Assembly (NCBI GenBank): GCA_031266495.1
Contig: JAISAX010000626.1
Location: 1 to 17,943 of the forward strand
Length of the DNA: 17,943 nt
Direction: 5' to 3'
DNA from: Opitutaceae bacterium
GTDB taxonomy: Bacteria > Verrucomicrobiota > Verrucomicrobiae > Opitutales > Opitutaceae
Part shown: one piece after another, positions 11,739 through 17,943 of the stretch
Position numbering within the stretch: position 1 is the first letter of the stretch
How the letters are laid out: every line of letters begins with the position of its first letter
Made by a program: the position numbers and the translations under genes
Notes under the pieces: model-generated
Databases searched by the model: none
What the model saw: the letters and a program-made list of their open reading frames with translations, nothing else
Told to the model about the DNA's origin: nothing

Positions 11739-12158
11739 TTATGGTGATGTCTTTTCGGTGGAGAGCCACCCGTCTGTCGCGGCGTTTTTGTTCCATTGTC
11801 CGCGGGCGTCGCGCAGGCGGAATGAGCGTGTGATGTCCGCGTCCTTGCCTGTCCCTCCGGCCTTCCCGTCGCGTCCCGGACTCTGGAGGGTGACGATGCC
11901 TTCGGGCGAAATCCTGAAGGTGATCGGGCGTTTCCAGGCGTCGTATCCGCTTTCGCCATAGTGTTCGTCGTCGGGAGGCAGTTCGTCCAGCGAGGCTGGC
12001 TGGCGGTTGTGGAACCGGGCATAATCAAGCAGGCGGATTTTCAGGCGGTGCATGCGGGTTTCGGTCAATGCGCCAGGAGGAACCGTTTCGATTGTCATAA
12101 CGACTCCGATACAAAGGAGCAGGGTCGCGGAAGACAGAATGACAAGGGAGCGTCTCAT
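11739..12158 (-). CDS. Small membrane protein with GspG-like C-terminal motif, inside the Bat operon
   Basis: The protein is 139 residues from the ATG at 12158. A single hydrophobic segment (5-22) follows a short basic start. A helix (RMHRLKIRLLDYARFHNRQP) and DELP come next, then YDAWKRPITFRI and SPGRDGKAGGTGKDADIT at about 93-110. This closely resembles the end of the type II secretion major pseudopilin GspG (DPWGxPxxY...S-G-DG-x-GG-x-G-x-ADI), the loop that binds calcium there. The N-terminus has no prepilin FTxxE motif, so it is probably not processed as a pilin. In many proteobacterial operons this slot, between the DUF58 gene and batA, holds a DUF4381 membrane protein; this gene may substitute for it, which is inference. 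It lies 53 bp after the DUF58 gene and abuts batA. Confidence 0.75.
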   Translation of the reverse strand: MRRSLVILSSATLLLCIGVVMTIETVPPGALTETRMHRLKIRLLDYARFHNRQPASLDELPPDDEHYGESGYDAWKRPITFRISPEGIVTLQSPGRDGKAGGTGKDADITRSFRLRDARGQWNKNAATDGWLSTEKTSP

Positions 12159-12211
12159 GGGATGATCGGGTGGTGGTGTTTGTCGGTATGCGGCTTTTGC
12201 CGGGTTTGCGT

Positions 12212-13171
12212 CTAGCTGCTTTTCAGAAAAAAGCGCATGAGTGCGTCGAGGCGGTTTTCGTCGGTGCCGACGACGAGGCGGCTGGAGGCGGCGGGAAAGA
12301 GGGCGCGCCAGGCGGCCTCGCGTTCATTGCGCCAGGCGGCGTGGGCGGCGCGTTCGGCGGAGGAGTTTTCCAGGGTGACGAGGCGGCCGGAAACGGGATC
12401 GTAAGCGGCGAACCGGCCGACGGCGGGCAAGGCGCGTTCCCACGGATCGTCAACCCGGAAGCCGCGAGTCTGGAAACGCTGGCGGAGGGCCGGCCAGCCT
12501 TCGGGGGCGGGACGCGGGGCAAAGTCGCCAAGCCACACGAGCATACTATGGCGCGGCGCGGCGCGGCGGATATGTTTCCAGGGAATCGTGCGGATGGCGG
12601 CGGAGTCGCGGAGAGCGTTCGCGGTCCGGAGCCTGGGATCCGCGGCGTCAGCCGGCGCGCCGTCGAGCGGCGGAGGCGGAAACCCGAACAATTGCGCGGC
12701 GGCGTGGTGGATGGCGGCGCGTCCGCGCACGGGCGGCTGGAGGGTGTGGCCACGCGGAGTAACGTGCACGTAACCGACGCGGTCGCGGTTGACGGCGCCG
12801 AGCAACATAAGGAAGCCGGCGAGTTCGAGCAGAACCTCGCGTTTGGACTGCCGTCCGGAGCCGAATTGCAGGCTGGGCGTATCCTCGAACACGATGAGGA
12901 CGGTGACCTCGCGTTCCTCGACGAACTTTTTGCGGTAAGGCTCGCCAAGGCGGGCGGTGACATTCCAGTCGATATCGCGCACATCGTCGCCGAACTCGTA
13001 CTTCACAACCTGGTCGAACTCCATGCCACGCCCGCGGAAAGCCGAACGGTATTCGCCGCCAAGGACGTTTTCCACCGCGCCGCGCACGCGCCACTCGAGC
13101 CGCCGCAGGAGCGCGAGCGGGGCGGCGGGGAGGGCGGTGGCGGCGAGGGTCGGATCGGGTGCGGCGGACAT
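12212..13171 (-). CDS. DUF58 family protein of the MoxR/Bat operon
   Basis: The protein is 319 residues, with its ATG at 13171, 10 bp after the moxR stop. Residues 26-95 carry the DUF58 hallmark: RRLEWRVRGAVENVLGGEYRSAFRG, then YEFGDDVRDIDWNVTARLGEPYRKKFVEERE. A strand reading VTVLIVFEDTPSLQFGS follows, corresponding to the VWA-like fold with only part of the metal site (D97-x-x-S100). The length is typical of the short, soluble DUF58 form without membrane helices. Such proteins are nearly always encoded directly after a MoxR ATPase and are taken as its adaptor or substrate handler. No ribosome site is obvious; translation is likely coupled to moxR. Confidence 0.9.
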   Translation of the reverse strand: MSAAPDPTLAATALPAAPLALLRRLEWRVRGAVENVLGGEYRSAFRGRGMEFDQVVKYEFGDDVRDIDWNVTARLGEPYRKKFVEEREVTVLIVFEDTPSLQFGSGRQSKREVLLELAGFLMLLGAVNRDRVGYVHVTPRGHTLQPPVRGRAAIHHAAAQLFGFPPPPLDGAPADAADPRLRTANALRDSAAIRTIPWKHIRRAAPRHSMLVWLGDFAPRPAPEGWPALRQRFQTRGFRVDDPWERALPAVGRFAAYDPVSGRLVTLENSSAERAAHAAWRNEREAAWRALFPAASSRLVVGTDENRLDALMRFFLKSS

Positions 13172-13181
13172 GCCTGATGTT

Positions 13182-14162
13182 TTACTGTTTGGTATTGGCC
13201 GGCACCGCTGTTTGCGCGATGACCTGCGCGACGATGGCATCGGCGGTGATATCCTCGGCCTCGGCCTCGTAAGTGAGGCCGACGCGGTGGCGGAGCACAT
13301 CGGGCGCGATCTCCTGGATGATCTGCGGCGACAGGTAATCCTCGCCGCGCAGCCACGCGAGGGCGCGGCCAGCCTGGTAGAGGGCGAGCGAGGCGCGCGG
13401 CGAGGCGCCGAAACCCAGATGGCGCGTGCGACCTTTCACCGGACGGGCGAGGTCGCGGGTGGCGCGCACGAGGGCGAGGATGTAGCCCTGCACGGCGGGC
13501 GAGACGTGGATGCGGTCCACTTCGCCGCGCAGCTCGACCAACTCCGCCCCGCCCGACACCGGGTCGAGCACAGGCTGGCGCGTGACCAGGCCCCAACGGG
13601 CCATCATCTGCGTTTCCTCGTCGAGCGTCGGATAATCCACGATGAGCTTGAACAGGAAACGGTCGGTCTGCGCCTCGGGGAGCGCGTAGGTGCCTTCCTG
13701 CTCGACGGGATTCTGCGTGGCCATGACGAGGAAGGGTTGCGGCAACGGATGGGTGGTGCCGCCGATCGTGACCTGGCGCTCCTGCATCGCCTCGAGCAGC
13801 GCGCTCTGGACCTTGGCCGGAGCGCGGTTGATTTCATCAGCGAGCACGAGGTTGGCGAAGATGGGGCCGTGATGCGGGGTGAAGGCGCCGTCTTTCGGGG
13901 AAAACACCATCGTGCCGACGACGTCGCTCGGGAGCAGGTCGGGGGTGAACTGGATGCGTTCGAACTGCACGCCGAGCGCGGTGCCGAGGGATTTTACGAG
14001 GAGGGTTTTGGCGAGGCCGGGCATGCCTTCGAGCAGGACGTGTCCATTGGCGAGCAGGGAGACGAGGAGCCGTTCGATGACGGCATCCTGGCCGATGACG
14101 GCCTTGCTGATTTCGTCGCGGATTTTCCGGGACCAGCCGGAACCGTGGGAGGTGGATGTCAT
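13182..14162 (-). CDS. moxR: MoxR-type AAA+ ATPase
   Basis: The protein is 326 residues, normal for the family. The ATG at 14162 was chosen because the conserved domain begins just after it (SRKIRDEISKAVIGQDAVIERLLVSLLANGHVLLEG is spread over residues 11-46). Walker A is GMPGLAKT (46-53), Walker B LVLADEINRA (105-114), sensor 1 ATQNP (148-152), and the MoxR end GASPRAS is at 252-258 with EDITADAI near the C-terminus. MoxR ATPases act as chaperone-like remodellers with VWA proteins. This is the first gene of the leftward operon moxR, DUF58, GspG-like, batA, batBC, batDE. The C-terminus reads VPANTKQ. No frameshift or missing catalytic residue is seen. Confidence 0.95.
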   Translation of the reverse strand: MTSTSHGSGWSRKIRDEISKAVIGQDAVIERLLVSLLANGHVLLEGMPGLAKTLLVKSLGTALGVQFERIQFTPDLLPSDVVGTMVFSPKDGAFTPHHGPIFANLVLADEINRAPAKVQSALLEAMQERQVTIGGTTHPLPQPFLVMATQNPVEQEGTYALPEAQTDRFLFKLIVDYPTLDEETQMMARWGLVTRQPVLDPVSGGAELVELRGEVDRIHVSPAVQGYILALVRATRDLARPVKGRTRHLGFGASPRASLALYQAGRALAWLRGEDYLSPQIIQEIAPDVLRHRVGLTYEAEAEDITADAIVAQVIAQTAVPANTKQ

Positions 14163-14303
14163 GATGTGAAAATGGCGGGAGAATGGCGGGAGCGGTGGCG
14201 GGAGCGGTGGTGTGGAGGGAAGTCGGCTTTGGACTCGCGGACGGGCGAAGAGTTTCCATGAGTAATGCAAAAACCGGCGCCCGCAGGGGAGCCAGAACAC
14301 AAC
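14163..14303. promoter_or_regulatory. Divergent region between moxR and the release-factor gene
   Basis: This 141-bp gap separates two divergent genes, so it must carry the promoters of the Bat operon (leftward) and of the release-factor-like gene (rightward). I cannot pick convincing -35/-10 boxes. Next to moxR lie two short tandem duplications: AATGGCGGGAG twice (14171-14192) and CGGGAGCGGTGG twice (14187-14210), sharing bases. Confidence 0.45.
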
Positions 14304-14723
14304 ATGGACGTTTCAGGACAATCGCAAATTCAGGCGCGGGAGGCGCGGCTCGACGCGCTCGGCGTGTTGCCGGGCGACGTGGAGGAGCGTTTCGTGCGCG
14401 GTTCCGGCCCCGGCGGGCAGAAGATCAACAAGACGTCCTCGACCGTCTGCCTGCGTCACGCGCCGACCGGCGTGGAGGTGCGCTGCCAGCGCGAACGTTC
14501 GCAGGCCGCCAACCGCGAGGCCGCCTGGGCCGAGCTTTGCGAGAAACTGGAAACCCGCCAGCGCGCGGCCGAACAGGCCCGGCAGCAGGCCGTGGAAAAG
14601 CGCCGCCGGCAAACGCGCGGGCGCAGCCGCACGCAAAAGGCGCGCATGGTGGCGGCCAAACGCACCCGGGCGCAGGTGCGGGCCTTGCGAGGGCGGGTGA
14701 CGGCAAGCGGCGACGGCGAGTGA
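14304..14723 (+). CDS. Short class I release-factor-like protein with GGQ motif (ribosome rescue)
   Basis: The protein is 139 residues from the ATG at 14304, which has a GGGGAG about 12 nt upstream; an in-frame ATG at 14265 would add 13 residues. Residues 25-80 are a release-factor domain 3: FVRGSGPGGQKINKTSS with GGQ at 37-39, then VEVRCQRERSQAANREAAW. The remainder (85-132) is a strongly basic Arg/Lys/Gln tail. It has no codon-recognition domain, so it should not read stop codons. By family it would hydrolyse peptidyl-tRNA on stalled ribosomes like ArfB (YaeJ) or the mitochondrial C12orf65-type factors. The GGQ surroundings resemble RF1/RF2 and C12orf65 more than E. coli ArfB. It stands alone, divergent from moxR. 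Confidence 0.82.
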   Translation: MDVSGQSQIQAREARLDALGVLPGDVEERFVRGSGPGGQKINKTSSTVCLRHAPTGVEVRCQRERSQAANREAAWAELCEKLETRQRAAEQARQQAVEKRRRQTRGRSRTQKARMVAAKRTRAQVRALRGRVTASGDGE

Positions 14724-14865
14724 TGTACATTCCGTGTGCCGTCGGTGTTCGAGTCCCTTGCTTCGCGGGCGTCCGGACAAAAAGTTGTTGGTGAGTGTCC
14801 CGATCCTTCCTTCGGTCTGCGCCCGGCGCGCATGGGCTTTGACAAACCGGCGACATCGCCGTCGG

Positions 14866-14958
14866 CGGGCGGGGCGTCCCGCCCGAACTCCGGAAACGGT
14901 CCCGTTTCCGAGGTGCGCCCTCCCTGATAGTTTCAGGGAGAGCATCCGGTTTTTTTTT
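14866..14958 (+). terminator. Row of three hairpins and a T9 run after the release-factor gene
   Basis: CGGGCGGG/CCCGCCCG (14866-14885, loop GCGT), CGGAAACGG/CCGTTTCCG (14891-14910, loop TC) and CTCCCTGA/TCAGGGAG (14920-14940, loop TAGTT) follow one another. Nine Ts come at 14950-14958, nine nt past the last stem. The distance to the T-run is longer than in a classical intrinsic terminator. The region may end the release-factor transcript or act in the leader of the DUF4870 gene. The first hairpin also resembles the dispersed GGGCGGGACGCCC repeat. Confidence 0.4.
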
Positions 14959-15015
14959 CGCTGACTTGGCGCAACAAACTGGCAACGTCGGCGGTTCCAT
15001 CCTGCCCGAATTCCT

Positions 15016-15426
15016 ATGTCTATCGAAAACACAACACCCGATACCGGACCTGTCCAGGCCCCTGTCCCTCCGGCTCCCGCCGTCAGCAGCGAGGATAAAA
15101 CCGTCGCTATCGTCAGTTATCTCACGTTGATCGGTTTCATCGTGGCGATCATCCTTCATGGTAACAAGAAGACCCGGCTTGGGGCTTTTCACCTGCGCCA
15201 GGTGCTCATTCTGATCATTGCTTCGATTGCGGTGTCCTTCGTACTCGGCATTTTTTTGGTGATCCCGCTGGTCAACTTCATAGCCATTTTTGCAGGCATA
15301 ATCGTGTACCTGGGTTTCTTTGTAATCTGGATTCTCGGCCTGGTCGCAGCCATCAATGGCCAACAGAAACCATTACCTGTCATCGGCAAATATGCCGACA
15401 AGTGGTTCCCGATCCTGTTCAGCTGA
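15016..15426 (+). CDS. DUF4870 domain small membrane protein
   Basis: The protein is 136 residues from the ATG at 15016. A Pro/Ala-rich cytoplasmic lead (1-24) ends in SSEDKTVAIVSYLTLIGFIVA. Membrane helices follow at about 30-47, 60-84 and 88-113, with GNKKTRLGAFHLRQVLILI joining the first two. The FHLRQ-like box and the end NGQQKPLPVIGKYADKWF are typical of DUF4870/Tic20-like proteins, whose function is unknown. The base composition looks more AT-rich than its neighbours. It has its own strong hairpin downstream and so is probably a single-gene unit. Confidence 0.85.
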   Translation: MSIENTTPDTGPVQAPVPPAPAVSSEDKTVAIVSYLTLIGFIVAIILHGNKKTRLGAFHLRQVLILIIASIAVSFVLGIFLVIPLVNFIAIFAGIIVYLGFFVIWILGLVAAINGQQKPLPVIGKYADKWFPILFS

Positions 15427-15473
15427 CTCTCACCCGCACATCAGCGAGACGTGCGACCATGCTCTCGCTTGCA

Positions 15474-15503
15474 AAGCAGCCCGGGAACCCTCCCGGGCTG
15501 CTT
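15474..15503 (+). terminator. Strong hairpin terminator-like element after the DUF4870 gene
   Basis: AAGCAGCCCGGG (15474-15485) pairs perfectly with CCCGGGCTGCTT (15492-15503) around a 6-nt loop (AACCCT), 48 bp past the DUF4870 stop. The stem is very stable, but only a short T-poor tail follows. It separates the DUF4870 gene from the exbB operon. Confidence 0.65.
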
Positions 15504-15634
15504 CGTGTCCGTTCGCCCGCTCCCGCCGCTCTCGCCTTCCGCCACCCGACGTTCGCGATCCGCCGCATTTTCCGTTGAATGCGCACCGGCATCCGCGCAA
15601 CCCTTCCCCCCCATCCGGTATCACCCGCCTTTCA

Positions 15635-16327
15635 ATGACGCCTGCTCTCGCCACGGTTAATATTTTCAACGTCTTCAGTGTCACCGACATTGTCGGCCAG
15701 ATCATCACGCTCAGCCTCTGTCTCGCCAGCCTCGTGGCATGGACGGTGATGTTCGGAAAACACTTCGAACTGAAACGCATCCGCGAGATGAACCACGCCT
15801 TCGAACAACGATTGCGCGACGAACGCACGCTACTTGACCAGTCCGGCGCCAACTCCTGGAAAAACCGCCGCCACATCCCTTACGGCGACGTCTATGCCGA
15901 CGCCATCGACGCGTACTGGCGGGCCGACGGAATCCTGCGCGAGCGCGGCGAAACGGCCGTCCGCGCCCGGCTCGAACATGCGGAAAACGCCATCCAGCGC
16001 TCCATCGCCCGCCAGGTGCTGCGTTACGAAACGAGCATGATCTTCCTCGCCACGGTCGTGACCGGCGCGCCCTTCATGGGACTGCTCGGCACCGTCTGGG
16101 GCGTGATGGAGGCCTTCACCGCGGTCGCCGGACAGCAGACAGCCTCCATCCAGACGCTGGCTCCCGGCGTATCCGCGGCCCTGCTCACCACGGTAGCCGG
16201 CCTGCTGGTGGCGATTCCCTCGCTCCTCGGCTATAATTTCCTCCTCGGAAAAACCCGACAACTCACCACCGAAATCGAAAACTTCGCCAGCTCCCTGGCC
16301 GACCGCATCGAACTCGAAACACAATAA
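15635..16327 (+). CDS. exbB: ExbB/TolQ/MotA-type proton channel protein
   Basis: The protein is 230 residues. I chose the ATG at 15635 because it gives the family's normal N-terminus (TVNIFNVFSVTDIVGQIITLSLCLASLVAWTVMFGKHFEL); the frame is open further upstream without features. Three membrane helices are seen at about 18-38, 134-155 and 179-200. The signature GAPFMGLLGTVWGVMEAF (144-161) and the TLAPGVSAALLTTVAGLLVAIPS helix (174-196) are diagnostic. It forms the proton-conducting complex with ExbD and powers TonB. TolQ is the alternative name; sequence alone does not settle it. A 105-bp repeat-filled gap precedes exbD. Confidence 0.92.
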   Translation: MTPALATVNIFNVFSVTDIVGQIITLSLCLASLVAWTVMFGKHFELKRIREMNHAFEQRLRDERTLLDQSGANSWKNRRHIPYGDVYADAIDAYWRADGILRERGETAVRARLEHAENAIQRSIARQVLRYETSMIFLATVVTGAPFMGLLGTVWGVMEAFTAVAGQQTASIQTLAPGVSAALLTTVAGLLVAIPSLLGYNFLLGKTRQLTTEIENFASSLADRIELETQ

Positions 16328-16330
16328 CGC

Positions 16331-16425
16331 CGCCCTCCCGCCCTCCCGCCTTCCCGCCTTCCCGCCTTCCCGTCCTCCCGCCCTCCCGCCCTTTCAGCCT
16401 TCAGCCCTTCAGCCTTCAGCCTTTT
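16331..16425. repeat. CGCCYTCC octamer array and TTCAGCC repeats between exbB and exbD
   Basis: Seven consecutive 8-bp units (CGCCCTCC, CGCCTTCC or CGTCCTCC) run from 16331 to 16386. They merge into about four TTCAGCC/TTCAGCCC units up to about 16420. This fills nearly the whole gap between exbB and exbD, leaving about 12 nt before the exbD start. The strand is almost purely pyrimidine. Confidence 0.85.
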
Positions 16426-16432
16426 TCCCACC

Positions 16433-16870
16433 ATGGCCCGCACCTTTCGCACCCGACGCTCGATGCATGCGGTCGCCGAGCTAAACGTCACCAACCTCAT
16501 CGACGTGGCGTTCACGCTGCTGATCATATTCATGATCGCCACGCCGCTCATCAACAGCGAGGAGCGCACGATCCCGCTCGACCTGCCCACCGTCTCCGTG
16601 AACGACCAACGTCCGCCCGCCGATCCGCAGACCGAATTCGTTTTCCTCTCCGTCGATGCGGGGGGCCAGTACTTCATCGGCGGAGAAGCGGTCACCTTCA
16701 CCCAGCTCCAGACCCGCCTCCGCGATTACGCCGCGCGGAGCAAACAACCCGTCATGCGCGTGCGCGGCGACTCGAAGATTTCTTACCAGCACGTCATCCG
16801 CCTGCTCGACGAATTGCAAAAACAGAACCTCACCCGGATCAGCTTCGACACCCGGGTCGGAGGGTCCTGA
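16433..16870 (+). CDS. exbD: ExbD/TolR-type energy transducer
   Basis: The protein is 145 residues, starting at the ATG at 16433. A short cytoplasmic basic region (1-17) is followed by the single membrane helix NLIDVAFTLLIIFMIATPLI (21-40), containing the essential proton-binding Asp (D24). The periplasmic domain runs to the end (FVFLSVDAGGQYFIGGE, VMRVRGDSKISYQHVIRLLDELQ), matching ExbD/TolR. It pairs with the ExbB protein. The stop is 14 bp before the tonB start. Confidence 0.93.
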   Translation: MARTFRTRRSMHAVAELNVTNLIDVAFTLLIIFMIATPLINSEERTIPLDLPTVSVNDQRPPADPQTEFVFLSVDAGGQYFIGGEAVTFTQLQTRLRDYAARSKQPVMRVRGDSKISYQHVIRLLDELQKQNLTRISFDTRVGGS

Positions 16871-16884
16871 ATCCGGAACGTGCC

Positions 16885-17832
16885 GTGAACTCCCGCTCGC
16901 CCATCGCCTTCACCCTCTCCGCGCTGCTGCATGTGGCGGTGGTGCTGGTGGCGGTGTTTGTCGGCTGGAATGCGGCGAGCCGGAAACCCGGGGAAACCCC
17001 GAAGATCTTCGAGGTCGTGGTCGTGGCCGGACCCGGCGACGACTATAACGCTACCGAAGCGCCCCGACTCGGCGCCCCCGGAGGCATCGGGTTCGACAAA
17101 CCGCCGCCCCTCCCGCCCCTCCCGCCCACGCCCGGGCCGCCTGCGCCCGACCCCGTCGCTCCGCCGCCGCCCCCCCCCGCGCTCCCCGCCGTCGTGCCCC
17201 TGACCCCGGCGCAGCCCGAACCGGTACCGGCTCCCGTTCCGGTCAAGCCGGCGGACAAACCGACGATCGTGACGCCTGCGCCCAAAAAGCCGAAGCCTGC
17301 CAATAAACCAGCCGACAAACCGGCGACGCCGCCGACACCCGAGCCGAAGAAAACCGTCAGCTACAAGGAATTTCAGCAAGCCAACCCCGGAGCCACGCGC
17401 ACGCCGGCCAACCGCGCTTCCCAGGCGCCGTCCGCCGCCGGCCGGTCAGCCGTGACGCCGCGCCGGATCGACGCAAAAGGCATTCGCGACGGCCTTGCCG
17501 ACGGCACCGGCACGACCAACCGCGGCGCCGGCGGCGACGTGCTCTCCCGCACCGAGCAGGATGCGACGAACACCTATTTCGCCCGGGTGACGCAACAGAT
17601 CCGCAACGCCCACGAAAAGCCGGTCGGGCTGAGCGACACACTCTCGGCCGATGTCACCTTCCTGCTCTCGTCCGACGGCATGATTTCGCGGATACGCGTC
17701 ACACGCTCGTCGGGCAACGCGGAGTTTGACCGCTCGGTGGAGAACGCCCTGCGCCGCGTCCGCCTGCGCCCGCGCCCCGACGGCAAGAGCGACACCGTCT
17801 CGCTGACCCTGCGCATGATCGAGGAACGCTGA
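16885..17832 (+). CDS. tonB: TonB/TolA family energy-transducing protein
   Basis: The protein is 315 residues from a GTG at 16885; no ATG lies nearby and the membrane anchor begins at once. Helix 8-29 includes the His conserved in the TonB/TolA anchor (H16, in SALLHVAVVLV). Residues 72-155 are Pro-rich, then Pro/Lys (KPADKPTIVTPAPKKPKP), the rigid periplasm-spanning part. The C-terminal domain (about 225-315; YFARVTQQIRNAHEKPVG, ADVTFLLSSDGMISRIRVTRSSGNAEFDRSVENALRRV) is the TonB-C fold that contacts outer-membrane receptors, or Pal/TolB if it is TolA. The usual TonB tail motif is not distinctive, so TolA-like use is possible. It is the last gene of the exbB-exbD-tonB operon. Confidence 0.87.
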   Translation: MNSRSPIAFTLSALLHVAVVLVAVFVGWNAASRKPGETPKIFEVVVVAGPGDDYNATEAPRLGAPGGIGFDKPPPLPPLPPTPGPPAPDPVAPPPPPPALPAVVPLTPAQPEPVPAPVPVKPADKPTIVTPAPKKPKPANKPADKPATPPTPEPKKTVSYKEFQQANPGATRTPANRASQAPSAAGRSAVTPRRIDAKGIRDGLADGTGTTNRGAGGDVLSRTEQDATNTYFARVTQQIRNAHEKPVGLSDTLSADVTFLLSSDGMISRIRVTRSSGNAEFDRSVENALRRVRLRPRPDGKSDTVSLTLRMIEER

Positions 17833-17841
17833 CCGCGGTCC

Positions 17842-17858
17842 GGGGGGGGGGGGGGGGG
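17842..17858 (+). repeat. Run of 17 Gs after tonB
   Basis: An uninterrupted G17 starts 10 bp after the tonB stop. It is the longest of several G-runs of nine or more on this strand (2878-2886, 4548-4559, 4992-5002, 5800-5811, 8380-8388, 9166-9174). No terminator-like hairpin is seen in the remaining bases to the window edge. Confidence 0.9.
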
Positions 17859-17943
17859 CGGCGTCAGGGTGATTACCCGAACACCACGCGCACAACACGC
17901 GCCGCCGCCTGCGGGCGACGAAACACGGCAAACGACCCCTGGG

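Noticed and set aside
14740..14775. tRNA 3' end suggested by GTGTTCGAGTCCC
   Set aside because: The flanking bases do not form a T-stem and no D-arm, anticodon arm or acceptor partner can be found upstream.

Overview
This is a GC-rich (roughly 65%) window whose content points to Verrucomicrobiota, most likely the Opitutaceae/Opitutae. That placement is an inference. It rests on a single prepilin-like gene beside a PEP-CTERM protein and a GH71-like hydrolase, a MoxR/Bat operon with fused subunits, and dispersed hairpin repeats that translate as 'GTGFQPV'. Few genes have a recognisable Shine-Dalgarno site. No rRNA, tRNA, insertion sequence or CRISPR array was found.

Left block (about 100-4540, minus strand): three genes read leftwards. 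First is a prepilin-like protein with an N-methylation motif. It is followed by an exported protein with a C-terminal PEP-CTERM-type sorting signal, and then by a large secreted GH71-like glycoside hydrolase with a C-terminal LamG-like domain. Together they look like a small surface or secreted polysaccharide-processing set. A 530-bp non-coding stretch (4541-5070) upstream holds its probable control region and a nested inverted repeat at the end of the next operon.

Centre block (5071-14162, minus strand): a complete, compacted MoxR/Bat operon in the order moxR, DUF58, a small GspG-like membrane protein, batA, a batB-batC fusion, and a batD-batE fusion. The AAA+ ATPase, the DUF58 protein and two membrane-anchored VWA proteins with intact MIDAS motifs should form an envelope chaperone/stress machine. 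The BatC TPR part and the BatD/BatE Ig-like, TPR and SH3-like parts would be its periplasmic arms. The operon is colonised by repeats. A phased 21-bp array with palindromic GAGCGCTC cores lies directly in front of batBC. ACRCTGA heptamer arms sit in inverted orientation around the batA end. 45-bp hairpin units lie both between batBC and batDE and inside the batDE reading frame.

Right block (14304-17832, plus strand): a short GGQ-containing release-factor-like protein, then a DUF4870 membrane protein followed by a strong hairpin, then an exbB-exbD-tonB (or tolQ-tolR-tolA-like) energy-transduction operon. An octamer array fills the exbB-exbD gap. A run of 17 Gs follows tonB.

The most unusual elements are the 21-bp phased palindrome array at the batBC start, the repeat units captured in-frame in Bat proteins, and the pseudopilin-like gene inside the Bat operon.
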